A stretch of DNA of 64,000 nt. It comes from Paractinoplanes brasiliensis. GTDB taxonomy: Bacteria; Actinomycetota; Actinomycetes; Mycobacteriales; Micromonosporaceae. How positions within the stretch are numbered: position 1 is the stretch's first letter; the number at the start of each line of letters is the position of its first letter. Location: positions 1,426,001-1,490,000 of the forward strand of contig NZ_SNWR01000002.1 in NCBI RefSeq assembly GCF_004362215.1, in the 5' to 3' direction. Below the pieces are notes generated by a model. That model ran no database searches. It was given only the letters and a program-made list of their open reading frames with translations, and was not told the DNA's origin. A program made the translations under genes and the position numbers. Below are positions 51,579-60,638 of this stretch, piece by piece.

Positions 51579-53704
51579 CTATCGGCGTGGGTCGACTGCG
51601 TGGACCGAAATCTCGTGGACTGTCGGTTGCGGCTGCCGGGCGAGATAGTCCTGCAGCTCTCCGTGCCGGAACTGGTAACCGTTACCGGCGATGCGCACGA
51701 GTCCTGCCCGGTGGCACAGATCCAGGAACCTGCACAGCCTCCAGGGCAGCCACTTCCCGCTCCATCTGCGGGTGCAGAGGAGCAACGCGAGATAGCGCGG
51801 CCCCGTGAGTCCGAACCCGAAAGCGAGCCCGACGCCGAGGCCCAGCGGGAAGCCGGTCGGAATCGCGTACCAGAGCATGAACAAGAACCCGAACAAGAGC
51901 CCGTCCGCAAGGCCGACACCGGGTACCGTACGGAACTCGACTGCGAGGCCCGGCAACCCGAACGCGAGCGTGGTGGCTGAGCCAGCCGCGAGAGCCGTCG
52001 CGAAATCACGGCCGACGGCGGATCGCGGGTTCGGTGTCGTGACACCCGCCTTGTCAATGAGGCCGGCCACAAGCCCCAGGAAGAGGCCGAAAACGAGTCC
52101 GTACCCAAGCACGTCGGCGGGTCCCGCGAGAGGCCCGGCCGCAGCCCCCGTCACGATGCCGAGCGGGAAACCCGCCACGCATCCGGACAGGAATCGACGG
52201 CGGCGCGCGAGGAACCGAGCCGGCTCAGGTTCAGCTGACGAGGTCTCGGCCAGGGTGTCGTCCAAGTCCTGACCAGTCCGATGTGGACGAGTGTGACGAG
52301 ACTGGCTGCCAGAGCCAGCCAGCTGGGTGTGATTCCCTCGTCGGCATACCGCGTGGACCAGGCCACGATCAACCAGAGCGGGACGAGGCACCCGAGGGCG
52401 ATCAGGCGAGGGCGACGGAACCCGGCCAGCGGCCAGAGTTCGTGCGGGACGATGTCCGTGCTCGACAACCGCCGACCGCCGACGGTGCGTTCGGTGGTCG
52501 CATTATGGTGCAGGAAGCCGGCGAGGACGGCCAGCCAGCGGTGTACCCGTGCCGGGTCGTGCGGCCAGTCCGGGTTGCCGTTCACGACTGTGGGGATGAA
52601 CAGCCCGAGAAGGTGGTCGCGGACTGCGTCCACGGTGCCGAGGCTGGGCGCCACCAGTTCCTGCGGGTCCCTCGTGAACGTCCCGTGCGGACGTCGCTCG
52701 TAGACTGCCATTGCCAACGTGAGCCGCCAGGGGGTGGCCAGCGCGGCGGCGAGTGGGCCGTGCGGGTCGTTGACGAGACGGTCCAGCACCGTGTGCCACC
52801 GGTCGACGTGAACGGTCCGGGAAACGATGAATTCACGAGCCTTCGCCGGTTCGACCGGGCGAATCTCCACCCGGGCGGAAGCGTGGAGCCAGGTGTGGTC
52901 CGCGCTCAGGGCGTCGTAGTGTTCGCTGCGGCAGGTGACGATCATCGGCGCTTTGTAGTCGTTGAACACCCGCAGTGCCTGGCCCGCCCGCGATGTGTAG
53001 CCCGGCTGAGCGGTGGCATCAAGCTCATCCAGACCGTCCACAACCGGCAGGACCCTGCCCGCCGCCACGAGCGCCCGTGCCGACCGTCGGGACAGCTTGT
53101 AAACCTCCACCAGATGGGTGGTGAGCCAATGTCGCATCAGCCGCGCACCGGTGCCCGGTTCGAGCAGAGGGGCACCGCCTGCCGTCCACGTTGAGGCGGA
53201 CAGGCGCACAGGCACGGGGTCGTCGGCAGAGCGGGTGGCCAGCACCGCCATCATCAGCTCAAGTGCCAGTACGGTCTTGCCCGCGCCGGGCGCGCCGGTG
53301 ATTGCCATCCGGCGTGGCCTCAGTCTCTGGTAGTAGTCCGCTACGTCGCGTAGTTGACCGTGGCGGCGGGCGCCTTGAGTGTCCCGGGCGGGTGCGGGCC
53401 GGTGATTGAACTGTACGTCGATGGAGGTGTCCCGTTCACCTGCCCCACACAGTTGCCGAAGCGCCAGCTGCTCCTCCTGATGAACAGCTGTGGCCAGGCG
53501 TTCGGCCAGCTGAGCGGCGTCGATCCTGGGCCGGAGGGCGGGCAACAAGGCGACGATGCCGGTCAGGAGGGACATGAATCCGATCGCCGCGCTGAGCGGG
53601 TCGACATCGCCGAACGGAAGCCGCTGCAACAGCCAAACTGCTCCGCTGAGGGCGGCGAGACCTGCCGCAGAGTATGCCAGAGTCCGTCCGTTTCGCGCGC
53701 TCAC
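51579..53704 (-). pseudogene. Membrane NACHT NTPase, one frameshift
   Basis: With one frame change near 52200 this encodes about 700 residues. Two N-terminal helices (LAYSAAGLAALSGAVWLLQRL and LSAAIGFMSLLTGIVALLPAL) precede a NACHT domain: Walker A GAPGAGKT near residue 138 and Walker B VLPVVDGLDELD near 225, then MIVTCRSEHYDAL and the winged-helix/arm region. After LVPLWLIVAWSTRYADEG more helices follow, and beyond the shift (FLSGCVAGFPLGIVTGAAAG) a C-terminal FRHGELQDYLARQ that closes this actinobacterial NACHT type. The sequence changes frame in a GCGCGCCGCCG stretch. NACHT proteins include antiphage sensors. As sequenced, 52151-53704 would make a truncated protein. Confidence 0.75.
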
Positions 53705-53950
53705 CAGGACTTTGCATCACGCGGATCTGGTGGCGGCAAGTCGCCACGCTCGGTGTTCCCTCCACCGGCTGCACAATTCAGCCGGAGATGCGTATTGCGT
53801 CAGTCGTGGTGGCGCGACCTGGCGTGAGTGGGTGTGCCGCAGCGACGCGCGGGGTGGTCGTCACGCTTGATCTGCGTGAGGATGCTTGGCACTGCCCCGG
53901 CCGTCCGGCATGCATTGTGGCCGGGGCCCGATGGACCCCGGCCACGGCTG

Positions 53951-54049
53951 CTATTCGAAGAGTTTGGCTGCCGTGATGACGGTCTGGATGATGCCGTAGC
54001 CGAGTAGCACGGCCACCAGCAGCCAGGACACAACAAGGCGGGCGCTCAT
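53951..54049 (-). CDS. 32-residue MFS transporter small subunit
   Basis: A tiny membrane protein. AAGGAGGT precedes ATG 54049 at ideal spacing and the ATG overlaps the TGA of the MFS gene (ATGA), so it is made with the transporter. The sequence starts MSARLVVSWLLVAVLLGYG and ends TAAKLFE, one membrane helix with a polar C-terminal tail. As I recall, such peptides are annotated next to OFA-family MFS genes in actinobacteria as MFS transporter small subunit. Its place and signals make it a confident gene despite its size. Confidence 0.85.
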   Translation of the reverse strand: MSARLVVSWLLVAVLLGYGIIQTVITAAKLFE

Positions 54050-55434
54050 GCTGCGACCTCCTTCTCAAGGGCCGGCTCGTGGTAACGCGACGGCACCGGG
54101 CGGATCACGAGGTTGGCGATGAAGCCGACGGCCAGCACGCCGACCATCGTGAACAGGGCGGGCTGGTAGGCCGACGAGGTCAGCGTGCCGGGTTTGCCCT
54201 GGGCGTCGAGGAAACCGTTGATGATCAGGGGGCCTGCGACGCCGGCGGCGGACCAGGCGGTGAGGAGGCGGCCGTGGATGGCGCCTACCTGGTAGGTGCC
54301 GAAGAGGTCGCGCAGGTAGGCCGGGACTGTGGCGAACCCGCCGCCGTAGAAGGACAGGATGATGCCGGCCAGGATGACGAACAGGGCCGTGGCGGCGTCG
54401 CCGACGGTTGCGAGCAGCAGGTAGAGGACCATGCCTACGCCCAGGTAGACCATGTAGATGGGTTTGCGGCCGATCACGTCGGAGGTGGACGACCAGGCGA
54501 ACCGGCCGGCCATGTTGAACAGCGACAGCACGCCGACGAAACCGCCCGCGGCGGCGACGCTGACGCTGGAGACGCCGTTGGAGCGGAAGAAGTCCTGGAT
54601 CATCGGGCTGGCCTGCTCGAGGATGCCGATGCCGGCGGTGACGTTGCAGAACAGCACGATCCAGAGCAGCCAGAACGCACGGGTCTTGATCGCGTTGGCG
54701 GCGGACACGCTGGCCGTGGTGACCAGCGGCTTCTCCTTGACGGTGGCCGGGTCCCAGCCGTCGGGCCGCCAGCCTTCGGCGGGCACCCGGATGTTGGCGA
54801 CGCCGAACATCATGATGACGAAGTAGGCGATGCCCAGTGTCAGGAACAACGCGACCAGGGCTCCGCCGGAGGCGACCGAGGTGGCGACGTTGGGGTCGTA
54901 GCCCTCGTCGTAGAACGAGAGCAACTGGCGTGAGGCGGGACTGGCGACCAGCGCACCGCCGCCGAAGCCCATGATGGCGAGGCCGGTCGCCAGGCCGGGG
55001 CGGTCCGGGAACCACTTGATCAGCGTGGACACCGGGGAGATGTAGCCGATGCCGAGACCGATGCCGCCGATCACGCCGTAACCCAGGTACACCAGCCACA
55101 GTTGCTTGGTGGCGATGCCGAGCGCGCCGACCAGGAAACCCGCGGCCCAGAACGACGCCGACACGAACATGGCCTTGCGGGGGCCGTTCTTCTCGACCCA
55201 GGTGCCGCCGACGGCCGCGGACAGGCCGAGCATCACGATCGCGATGCTGAAGATGATGCCGATCGCCGTTTGGGACGTTTCAAAGTGGGAGACGAAGGAG
55301 TTCTTGTACACGCTGGTCGCGTAGACCTGGCCGATGCAGAGGTGCACCGACAGGGCGGCCGGCGGGATCAGCCAGCGGCTGAAGCCGGGCGGCGCCACGG
55401 AACGTTCGCGGTCGAGCCTGGTCAGTAGAGACAA
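54046..55434 (-). CDS. OFA-family MFS transporter (oxalate/formate antiporter-like)
   Basis: A 462-residue MFS transporter with 12 helices. The N-terminus (WLIPPAALSVHLCIGQVYATSVY) and GGIGLGIGYISPVSTLIKWFPDRPG are hallmarks of the OFA group that exchanges oxalate and formate or carries other small carboxylates. The C-terminal half has GGGFATVPAYLRDLFGTYQVGAIHGRLLTAWS. It starts with TTG 55434, preceded by CAGGAGG at 8 nt. It overlaps the small-subunit gene by 4 bp. It follows the ABC importer genes on the same strand by 76 bp with a hairpin between, so it may be a separate unit. Confidence 0.92.
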   Translation of the reverse strand: MSLLTRLDRERSVAPPGFSRWLIPPAALSVHLCIGQVYATSVYKNSFVSHFETSQTAIGIIFSIAIVMLGLSAAVGGTWVEKNGPRKAMFVSASFWAAGFLVGALGIATKQLWLVYLGYGVIGGIGLGIGYISPVSTLIKWFPDRPGLATGLAIMGFGGGALVASPASRQLLSFYDEGYDPNVATSVASGGALVALFLTLGIAYFVIMMFGVANIRVPAEGWRPDGWDPATVKEKPLVTTASVSAANAIKTRAFWLLWIVLFCNVTAGIGILEQASPMIQDFFRSNGVSSVSVAAAGGFVGVLSLFNMAGRFAWSSTSDVIGRKPIYMVYLGVGMVLYLLLATVGDAATALFVILAGIILSFYGGGFATVPAYLRDLFGTYQVGAIHGRLLTAWSAAGVAGPLIINGFLDAQGKPGTLTSSAYQPALFTMVGVLAVGFIANLVIRPVPSRYHEPALEKEVAA

Positions 55435-55484
55435 AGCAGGCGCCTCCTGCCCATCGGGAAAGATCGGATCTCATCGTCACCCCG

Positions 55485-55499
55485 GCCGGGAGACCCGGC
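55485..55499 (-). terminator. Short hairpin between importer operon and MFS gene
   Basis: GCCGGG (55485-55490) pairs with CCCGGC (55494-55499) around a 3-nt loop, 12 nt after the permease stop codon. It could end or attenuate the upstream operon before the MFS gene. Confidence 0.35.
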
Positions 55500-55510
55500 A
55501 ACTTGGAGAG

Positions 55511-56335
55511 TCAGTCCGGGTCGTCCTTGACCCGGGCCACCAGCTGCGTCGGGTTCACGAAGCGCAGCGCGATGACGAGCAGCACGAGCATCGAGGACGT
55601 GTAGAGCACAGCCATCGCGTCCACCGACTGCTGCGCCCGGATCCCCGCCGCCGACATCGAGTAGTAAAGGGCCACCACCAGCGTCTGGGAGTCCGGCCCC
55701 GCGGTCAGGAACGTCAGCTCGAACATCCCCACGGTCCGCACCAGCACCAGGATCGAAGCGGCCAGAATCCCCGGCACCAGCAACGGCGCCAGGATGCGGG
55801 TGAAGATCTGCCAGGTGCGAGCGCCGCACATGCGGGCGGCCCGTTCCACGGACTGGTCGATCTGCTCGATGAACGGCGTCATGGTGAGGATGACGAACGG
55901 GATCGACGGCACCAGGTTGGCGAGCACCACCCCGGCCAGGTGCCCGGCGAAGCCGTACTTGTAGAGCACGGTTGCCAGCGGAATCCCGTACGTGATGGGC
56001 GGCATCAGGATCGGGAGCAGGAACAGCAGATAGACCACGCGGCGGCCGGGGAACGAGCGGCGGGCCAGCACGTACGAGGCGGGCACCCCGACCAGCACCG
56101 AGATCGCCACCACCAGCAGCGCCACCTCGAGCGTCACCACCAGCACCTGGAACAGGCCGAACTCTTCCCACGCGCCGGCGTACCAGTGGGTCGTCCACCC
56201 CTGCGGCAGCCACGTGTCGAACCAGCGTTGCCCGACCGAGTTCACGACCACGGCGCCGATCAGGCCGGCCAGGTTGATCAGGAAGAAGGCGACCGCGCCC
56301 CAGACGAGCCAGGCCCCCACTGTCAGGCGCTTCAC
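55511..56335 (-). CDS. ABC importer permease 2
   Basis: A 274-residue inner-membrane permease with six helices. The EAA-loop motif is RAARMCGARTWQIFTRILAPLLVPGI (about residues 175-200), which docks on the ATPase. It belongs to the PotC-like half of spermidine/iron/thiamine-type importers. The start GTG 56335 overlaps the stop of permease 1 (GTGA), and longer upstream frames are shadows of that gene. It is the last gene of a LacI-controlled operon of five genes joined by 4-bp overlaps. The transported compound is not known. Confidence 0.92.
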   Translation of the reverse strand: MKRLTVGAWLVWGAVAFFLINLAGLIGAVVVNSVGQRWFDTWLPQGWTTHWYAGAWEEFGLFQVLVVTLEVALLVVAISVLVGVPASYVLARRSFPGRRVVYLLFLLPILMPPITYGIPLATVLYKYGFAGHLAGVVLANLVPSIPFVILTMTPFIEQIDQSVERAARMCGARTWQIFTRILAPLLVPGILAASILVLVRTVGMFELTFLTAGPDSQTLVVALYYSMSAAGIRAQQSVDAMAVLYTSSMLVLLVIALRFVNPTQLVARVKDDPD

Positions 56336-57213
56336 CCCTTGCCTCCCGTCGAGCCGGTGTAGAACAGCGATCGCAGGCCCAGCACGACCGCCACCACGAT
56401 GAGCTCGACCACGCCCATGATCACGGCGATGGCGCTGCCCAGCGGATAGTCGTAGGCCTCGTACGCGGCGTGGTAGGCGGCGATCGACACCACGCGGGTC
56501 GAGCCGGCCGGGTCGCCGACCAGCACCGCGGACGGGAACACGCTGAACGCCAGCACGAAGGTCAGGCAGAACGTCGTGGCCAGTCCGGGTGCGAGCAGCG
56601 GCAGCGTGATCCGGCTGAACCGCTGCCACCGGCCCGCGCCCAGGGTGGCCGCCGCGCGTTCCAGGGTCGGGTCGATGCCGGACAGGTACGACAGGATCAG
56701 CAGGAACGCGAACGGGAACCCGGTGATGACCAGCGAGAAGAACACGCCCCAGTAGTTGTTGGTCAGGCGTACGGGCTCGTCGATCACCCCGAGGCCGAGC
56801 AGCGCGCGGTTGAACCAGCCGGTCGGCCCGAGGTAGTTGAGCAGCCCCTCGGCGGTCAGCACGGTCCCGAGCGTGATCGGCACGACGAGGATCGTGGTGA
56901 GCAGCCGCTTGCCCCGGAACCGGCCGCGCATCCGGTACGCGATCGGCACCGACGCCGCCACGTTGAGGATCGCCGCCGGCAGCGACAGCCCGAGCGTGGT
57001 GGCGATGGTGTCGCGCTGGTAGGCGTCGGTGAAGAACGCCCGGTACGCCCCCAGCACTCCCCCGCTCGCCGGTTGGAAGGACAGGCCGATCCCGTACGCG
57101 AAGGGGTAGATGAACAACGCGAGGACACAGGCCAGACCGGGTACGAGCAGCAGCAGTTGCCGATCGAGGCCACGCTCGGCCAGCCGGTGCCGCAGGGCCG
57201 TGCCGCCGCTCAT
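56332..57213 (-). CDS. ABC importer permease 1
   Basis: A 293-residue inner-membrane permease (PotB-like half). A cytosolic N-terminus is followed by LLLLVPGLACVLALFIYPFAYGIGLSF, and six helices are predicted. The EAA loop is RAAATLGAGRWQRFSRITLPLLAPGL. A long loop with FFTDAYQRDTIATTLGLSLP precedes the core. It pairs with permease 2 to form the channel and uses the ATPase encoded upstream. ATG 57213 overlaps the ATPase stop by 4 bp. Confidence 0.93.
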   Translation of the reverse strand: MSGGTALRHRLAERGLDRQLLLLVPGLACVLALFIYPFAYGIGLSFQPASGGVLGAYRAFFTDAYQRDTIATTLGLSLPAAILNVAASVPIAYRMRGRFRGKRLLTTILVVPITLGTVLTAEGLLNYLGPTGWFNRALLGLGVIDEPVRLTNNYWGVFFSLVITGFPFAFLLILSYLSGIDPTLERAAATLGAGRWQRFSRITLPLLAPGLATTFCLTFVLAFSVFPSAVLVGDPAGSTRVVSIAAYHAAYEAYDYPLGSAIAVIMGVVELIVVAVVLGLRSLFYTGSTGGKG

Positions 57214-58256
57214 GACGCGAACACCAGCACTCGCGACGGAGCGGCGGTGACCGTGATCCGCTCCCCCGGCGCCGGGCGTTCGAGGGATCTCAAGTGCAGG
57301 GCAACCCCTTCGGTCGTACGGGCCTCCACCGCGAACTCCCGCCCCTGGTACTCGACGACCTCGACCGTCACCGGCACCCCGTGTGCGGCGGCGCGCAGGT
57401 CCTCGGGCCGGACGGCCGCCACCACGTCGTCCCCGGGTGCGACAGCGTCCGCCGCGGTGCCGTCGAGCGTCAGGCCCCCGCCCTCCAGGGTGACCGTCGA
57501 ACCGTGCGCCGCTTTCACCTTCATCGGAAGCAGGTTGCGGTAGCCCATGAAGTCGGCGACGTGCCGGTTGGCGGGCCGGTTGTGCAGTTCCTGCGGGGTG
57601 CCGATCTGCTCGACCCGGCCGTCGCGCAGCACCACCAGACGGTCGGCCAGCGACAGCGCCTCCTCCTGGTCGTGCGTCACATAGACGGTGGTCAGGCCGA
57701 GTGACTGATGCAACCTCCGGATCTCCGTACGCATCTCCAGGCGCAGCTTGGCGTCCAGGTTCGACAACGGCTCGTCCATCAGCACCAGCGACGGTTCGAG
57801 CACGATCGCGCGGGCGATGGCGACCCGCTGCTGCTGCCCGCCGGAGAGCTGACCGGGCAGCTTGGCGGCGTGCTCCTCGAGGCGTACGAGCTTGATCGCC
57901 TCGTCGGTGCGGCGACGGACCTCGTCGCGGGGCAGGCGGCGCATCTGCAGGCCGAACGAGACGTTCCGGCGTACGGAAAGATGGGGGAACAACGCGTAAT
58001 TCTGGAAGACCATGCCGAAACCGCGGCGCTCGGGTGGCACAGTGTCGAGGCGGGTCCTGTCCTGCCAGATGCTGCCCTCGGACAGCGGCAGCAGCCCGGC
58101 GAGGCAGTTCAGGGCGGTCGACTTGCCGCAGCCGGACGGCCCCAGCAGGGCGATGAACTCGCCCCGCCGGATCGTCAGGTTCAGCCCGGTCAACGCGTCC
58201 CGGTCGCCGAAGCGCCGGCGCACCCCGTCCAGGCGCAGCTCGGAGAACCCGGTCAC
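57210..58256 (-). CDS. ABC importer ATP-binding protein
   Basis: A 348-residue ATPase of the PotA/FbpC type. Walker A is GPSGCGKST (about residues 39-47), Q-loop MVFQNYALFPHLSVRRN, signature LSGGQQQRVAIARAI, Walker B LVLMDEPLSNLDA and H-switch VTHDQEEA. The C-terminal TOBE domain starts near 245 (NLLPMKVKAAHG) and ends VLVFAS. It starts with GTG 58256, overlapping the stop of the binding-protein gene. A frame extending to 59402 is a shadow. It powers uptake by the two permeases. Confidence 0.95.
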   Translation of the reverse strand: MTGFSELRLDGVRRRFGDRDALTGLNLTIRRGEFIALLGPSGCGKSTALNCLAGLLPLSEGSIWQDRTRLDTVPPERRGFGMVFQNYALFPHLSVRRNVSFGLQMRRLPRDEVRRRTDEAIKLVRLEEHAAKLPGQLSGGQQQRVAIARAIVLEPSLVLMDEPLSNLDAKLRLEMRTEIRRLHQSLGLTTVYVTHDQEEALSLADRLVVLRDGRVEQIGTPQELHNRPANRHVADFMGYRNLLPMKVKAAHGSTVTLEGGGLTLDGTAADAVAPGDDVVAAVRPEDLRAAAHGVPVTVEVVEYQGREFAVEARTTEGVALHLRSLERPAPGERITVTAAPSRVLVFAS

Positions 58257-59458
58257 TTCTTCACCTTCGCGCCGCCGATCTCGCGGTCCCACCGGTCGAA
58301 CGCGGCCACCAGCGCCTTCGCGTCCAGCGGCACCTCGATCGGGTTGCCGGCGATCAGCTGGTCGTACTCGGGCCGCCCGAACTCGGCGAGCGCCTTCTGA
58401 CTCTCCTCGGGCGCCATGCTCAGGGTGACGTCCTTGACCGCGGGCCCGGGATAGAAGTAGCCCTGGTCGTACGCCTTGGCCTGCTGCTGCGGCGTGAGCA
58501 TGTCCTGCAGCAGGTTGAGGATCGCAGCCTGCTTGTTCGTGGGCACCCCGCGCGGGATCACGGCGTAGTGCGCGTCGGTCACCCAGTGGAAGCCCTCGAG
58601 GGTCTGCACCTTGGCCTCCTTGGGCACCGTCCCCAGCACGCGCGGGTTGATGTCCCAGCCGGTGGTGCTGGCGATGATCTTCGCCGAGCCGTTGGCCAGG
58701 TTCTTCATGGTCTCCGACGTGCTCGACGGGTAGAGCGTGACGTACTTGTTGAGCTCGGCCAGGTAGGCCCACGTCTTCGACCAGCCGTTCACCGGGTCCT
58801 TGGGGTCGGAGTCGCCGAGCAGATAGGGCAGACCCATCAGGAACGTACGGCCGGGGCCGGAGTTGGACGGGCGGGCATACTGCACGGCGCCCGGGTTGGC
58901 TTTCGCGTACGCGAGGAGCTCCTCCGCCGACTTGGGCGGGCTCGGCACGTTGGCGGGCAGGTATTCCAGCAGCGGCCCGGACGGGTAATAGGTGACCGTG
59001 ACACCGAAGTCGCCGGCGAGCTTCTGCATGGCCTCGGCGCCCGGCAGGTACGTGCTCATGCCCGGCAGGCGTGACGAGGACGCCGGCAGCAGCGGCGTCC
59101 ACAGGTCCTGGTCGATGCCCGCGGCCAGCCCGTCGACGCCGGTGAGCACGAGGTCGATGTCGACCCGGCCCGCGTTCTGCTGGGCCTTGACCTTGCCGAC
59201 CAGTTCGGGCGCGGTTGCCTTGGAGTAGGTGACCTTGTCGATCTGGTCGCCGGCGCGGGACACGAAGTCGTCGATCATGCCCTGGGTGAGCTGGAGGTTC
59301 CCGGCCACGTCGAGGATGTTGAGGGTGACGGCCTCGCCGGGCTTGTCGGGAACGGGTCCGTCGGTGGCGCCGCCGCTGTTCGGGGCGTCGGGAGCGCCGC
59401 ACGCCCCGAGCAGGAGGACGGCCGCGGCGAGGGCGATTCGGATTCTTGGCATGGTCAT
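58253..59458 (-). CDS. ABC importer solute-binding lipoprotein
   Basis: A 401-residue periplasmic-type binding protein anchored as lipoprotein. The lipobox is LLLGACGAP (Cys near residue 20), after a short signal (MPRIRIALAAAVL). The mature part has a type II binding-protein pattern (VTLNILDVAGNLQLTQGMIDDF, VDIDLVLTGVDGLAAG, AHYAVIPRGVPTNKQAAILNLL), in the PotD/iron/2-aminoethylphosphonate-like group. ATG 59458 overlaps the LacI stop (ATGA). The ligand is unknown; the closest style is that of polyamine or organophosphonate binders. Confidence 0.92.
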   Translation of the reverse strand: MTMPRIRIALAAAVLLLGACGAPDAPNSGGATDGPVPDKPGEAVTLNILDVAGNLQLTQGMIDDFVSRAGDQIDKVTYSKATAPELVGKVKAQQNAGRVDIDLVLTGVDGLAAGIDQDLWTPLLPASSSRLPGMSTYLPGAEAMQKLAGDFGVTVTYYPSGPLLEYLPANVPSPPKSAEELLAYAKANPGAVQYARPSNSGPGRTFLMGLPYLLGDSDPKDPVNGWSKTWAYLAELNKYVTLYPSSTSETMKNLANGSAKIIASTTGWDINPRVLGTVPKEAKVQTLEGFHWVTDAHYAVIPRGVPTNKQAAILNLLQDMLTPQQQAKAYDQGYFYPGPAVKDVTLSMAPEESQKALAEFGRPEYDQLIAGNPIEVPLDAKALVAAFDRWDREIGGAKVKK

Positions 59459-60432
59459 GACCCTTCTGCGGGGCCGGTGGAGCCCCGGACGATCAGTTGG
59501 GTGGGAAGTTCGAGCCTTTCCTTGCGGTCCTGCCTCTCGTTCAGCAGCAGATCGACCGCAGCTCGCCCGGCCGCGCCCTGGGGCAGCGCGACGGTGGTCA
59601 GGGCGGGGTGCACCATGGCGCCGAGCGGGATGTCGTCGAAGCCGAGCACGCTGAGGTCGGCCGGCACCCGTACGCCCCGGGCCGCGCAGCGGTGCAGCAG
59701 ACCCAGCGCGACCAGGTCGTTGTAGGCGATCACCGCGGTCACGCCGGCCACGATGACCTGGTCGGCAGCCGCCACCCCGCCCTCGAACTGGGGAATGACG
59801 CTGCCCATCTCGACCAGTTCGACACCGGAGGTCTTGCTGACCGCGCGCAGCGAGCGCACCCGTTCGCGATTGGCCCACGAGGTGCGCGGCCCGCCCACGT
59901 ACGCGATCCGCCGGTGCCCCAGCGCGACCAGGTGGCTGACGGCCTGGCGCATGCCGTCGAGGAACGCCGCCGTGACCGACGGGGTGCCGGGGACACGGCG
60001 GTAGACGAGTGCGATCGGGATCTCGCCGGCCAGCGCGCGCAACTCGGCCTCGGGCATCCGGGGCGAGCAGAGCACCACGCCGTCGACCTGTTTGGCCAGC
60101 TTGCGCACGAGACCGGCCTCGGCCGCCGGGTCCTCGTCGGTGTCGGCCAGGAACACGGCGTGGTCGGCCTCGTGAGCGCGTCCCTGCACGCCCTTGACGA
60201 TGCCGGGGAAGAACGGATTGGACAGATCGGGGACGAGCAGGCCGAGATTGCCCGTACGCCCGGTGATCAAGCCGCGGGCGGCCCGGTTGGGGTGGTAGCC
60301 GAGCGCGGCCGCCGTTGCCCGCACCCGCTCACGGGTGTCGAGCCGGACCAGCTCGGGGGTGGACAGCGCCCGGGTCACGGTGGCGACCGAGACACCGGCC
60401 GCTCGCGCAACATCTTTGATGGTCGCTGCCAC
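59455..60432 (-). CDS. LacI-family repressor of the ABC importer operon
   Basis: A 325-residue LacI-type regulator. The HTH is ATIKDVARAAGVSVATVTRAL at residues 3-23, with the hinge helix near PNRAARGLITGRTGNLG, and a sugar-binding-like effector domain with HRRIAYVGGPRTSW and LSVLGFDDIPLGAMVHPALTTV. I start at GTG 60432 because VAATIKDVA fits the family start; GTG 60480 gives 16 more residues and might be used by a leaderless transcript. A LacI operator lies 68-80 bp upstream. It heads the importer operon, so it probably represses itself and the transporter until the effector (perhaps the transported compound) appears. Confidence 0.92.
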   Translation of the reverse strand: MAATIKDVARAAGVSVATVTRALSTPELVRLDTRERVRATAAALGYHPNRAARGLITGRTGNLGLLVPDLSNPFFPGIVKGVQGRAHEADHAVFLADTDEDPAAEAGLVRKLAKQVDGVVLCSPRMPEAELRALAGEIPIALVYRRVPGTPSVTAAFLDGMRQAVSHLVALGHRRIAYVGGPRTSWANRERVRSLRAVSKTSGVELVEMGSVIPQFEGGVAAADQVIVAGVTAVIAYNDLVALGLLHRCAARGVRVPADLSVLGFDDIPLGAMVHPALTTVALPQGAAGRAAVDLLLNERQDRKERLELPTQLIVRGSTGPAEGS

Positions 60433-60499
60433 GCGGCCAGTCTTGGCGCGGCCCGTTTTGGCGGTCAAGACATCGAGCACGATCGTTGCGTATGATGCT

Positions 60500-60512
60500 G
60501 AAAACGTTTACA
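60500..60512. promoter_or_regulatory. LacI-type operator
   Basis: GAAAACGTTTACA contains the perfect AAACGTTT core with the central CG step used by LacI-family proteins. It stands just upstream of the LacI gene, about 20 bp beyond its outer start codon, suiting autorepression of the operon. Confidence 0.7.
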
Positions 60513-60590
60513 TCTGTGCTCATCGACGACGCCGAACGGCAACAACGGGACCGGCTCCGGCCCCGACGGCACCTACTGGTAACCGGTCCT

Positions 60591-60637
60591 GGGCCGGGGC
60601 TGCCCTCGCGTTCCACCGCGCGAGAACAGCCCGGCCC
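60591..60637 (-). terminator. Hairpin terminator of the FAD monooxygenase gene
   Basis: GGGCCGGGGCTG (60591-60602) pairs with CAGCCCGGCCC (60627-60637) with one bulge; the inner CTCGCG and CGCGAG extend the stem. It lies 2 nt beyond the stop codon of the gene ending at 60639 and also separates it from the LacI operator. Confidence 0.75.
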
Positions 60638-60638
60638 G

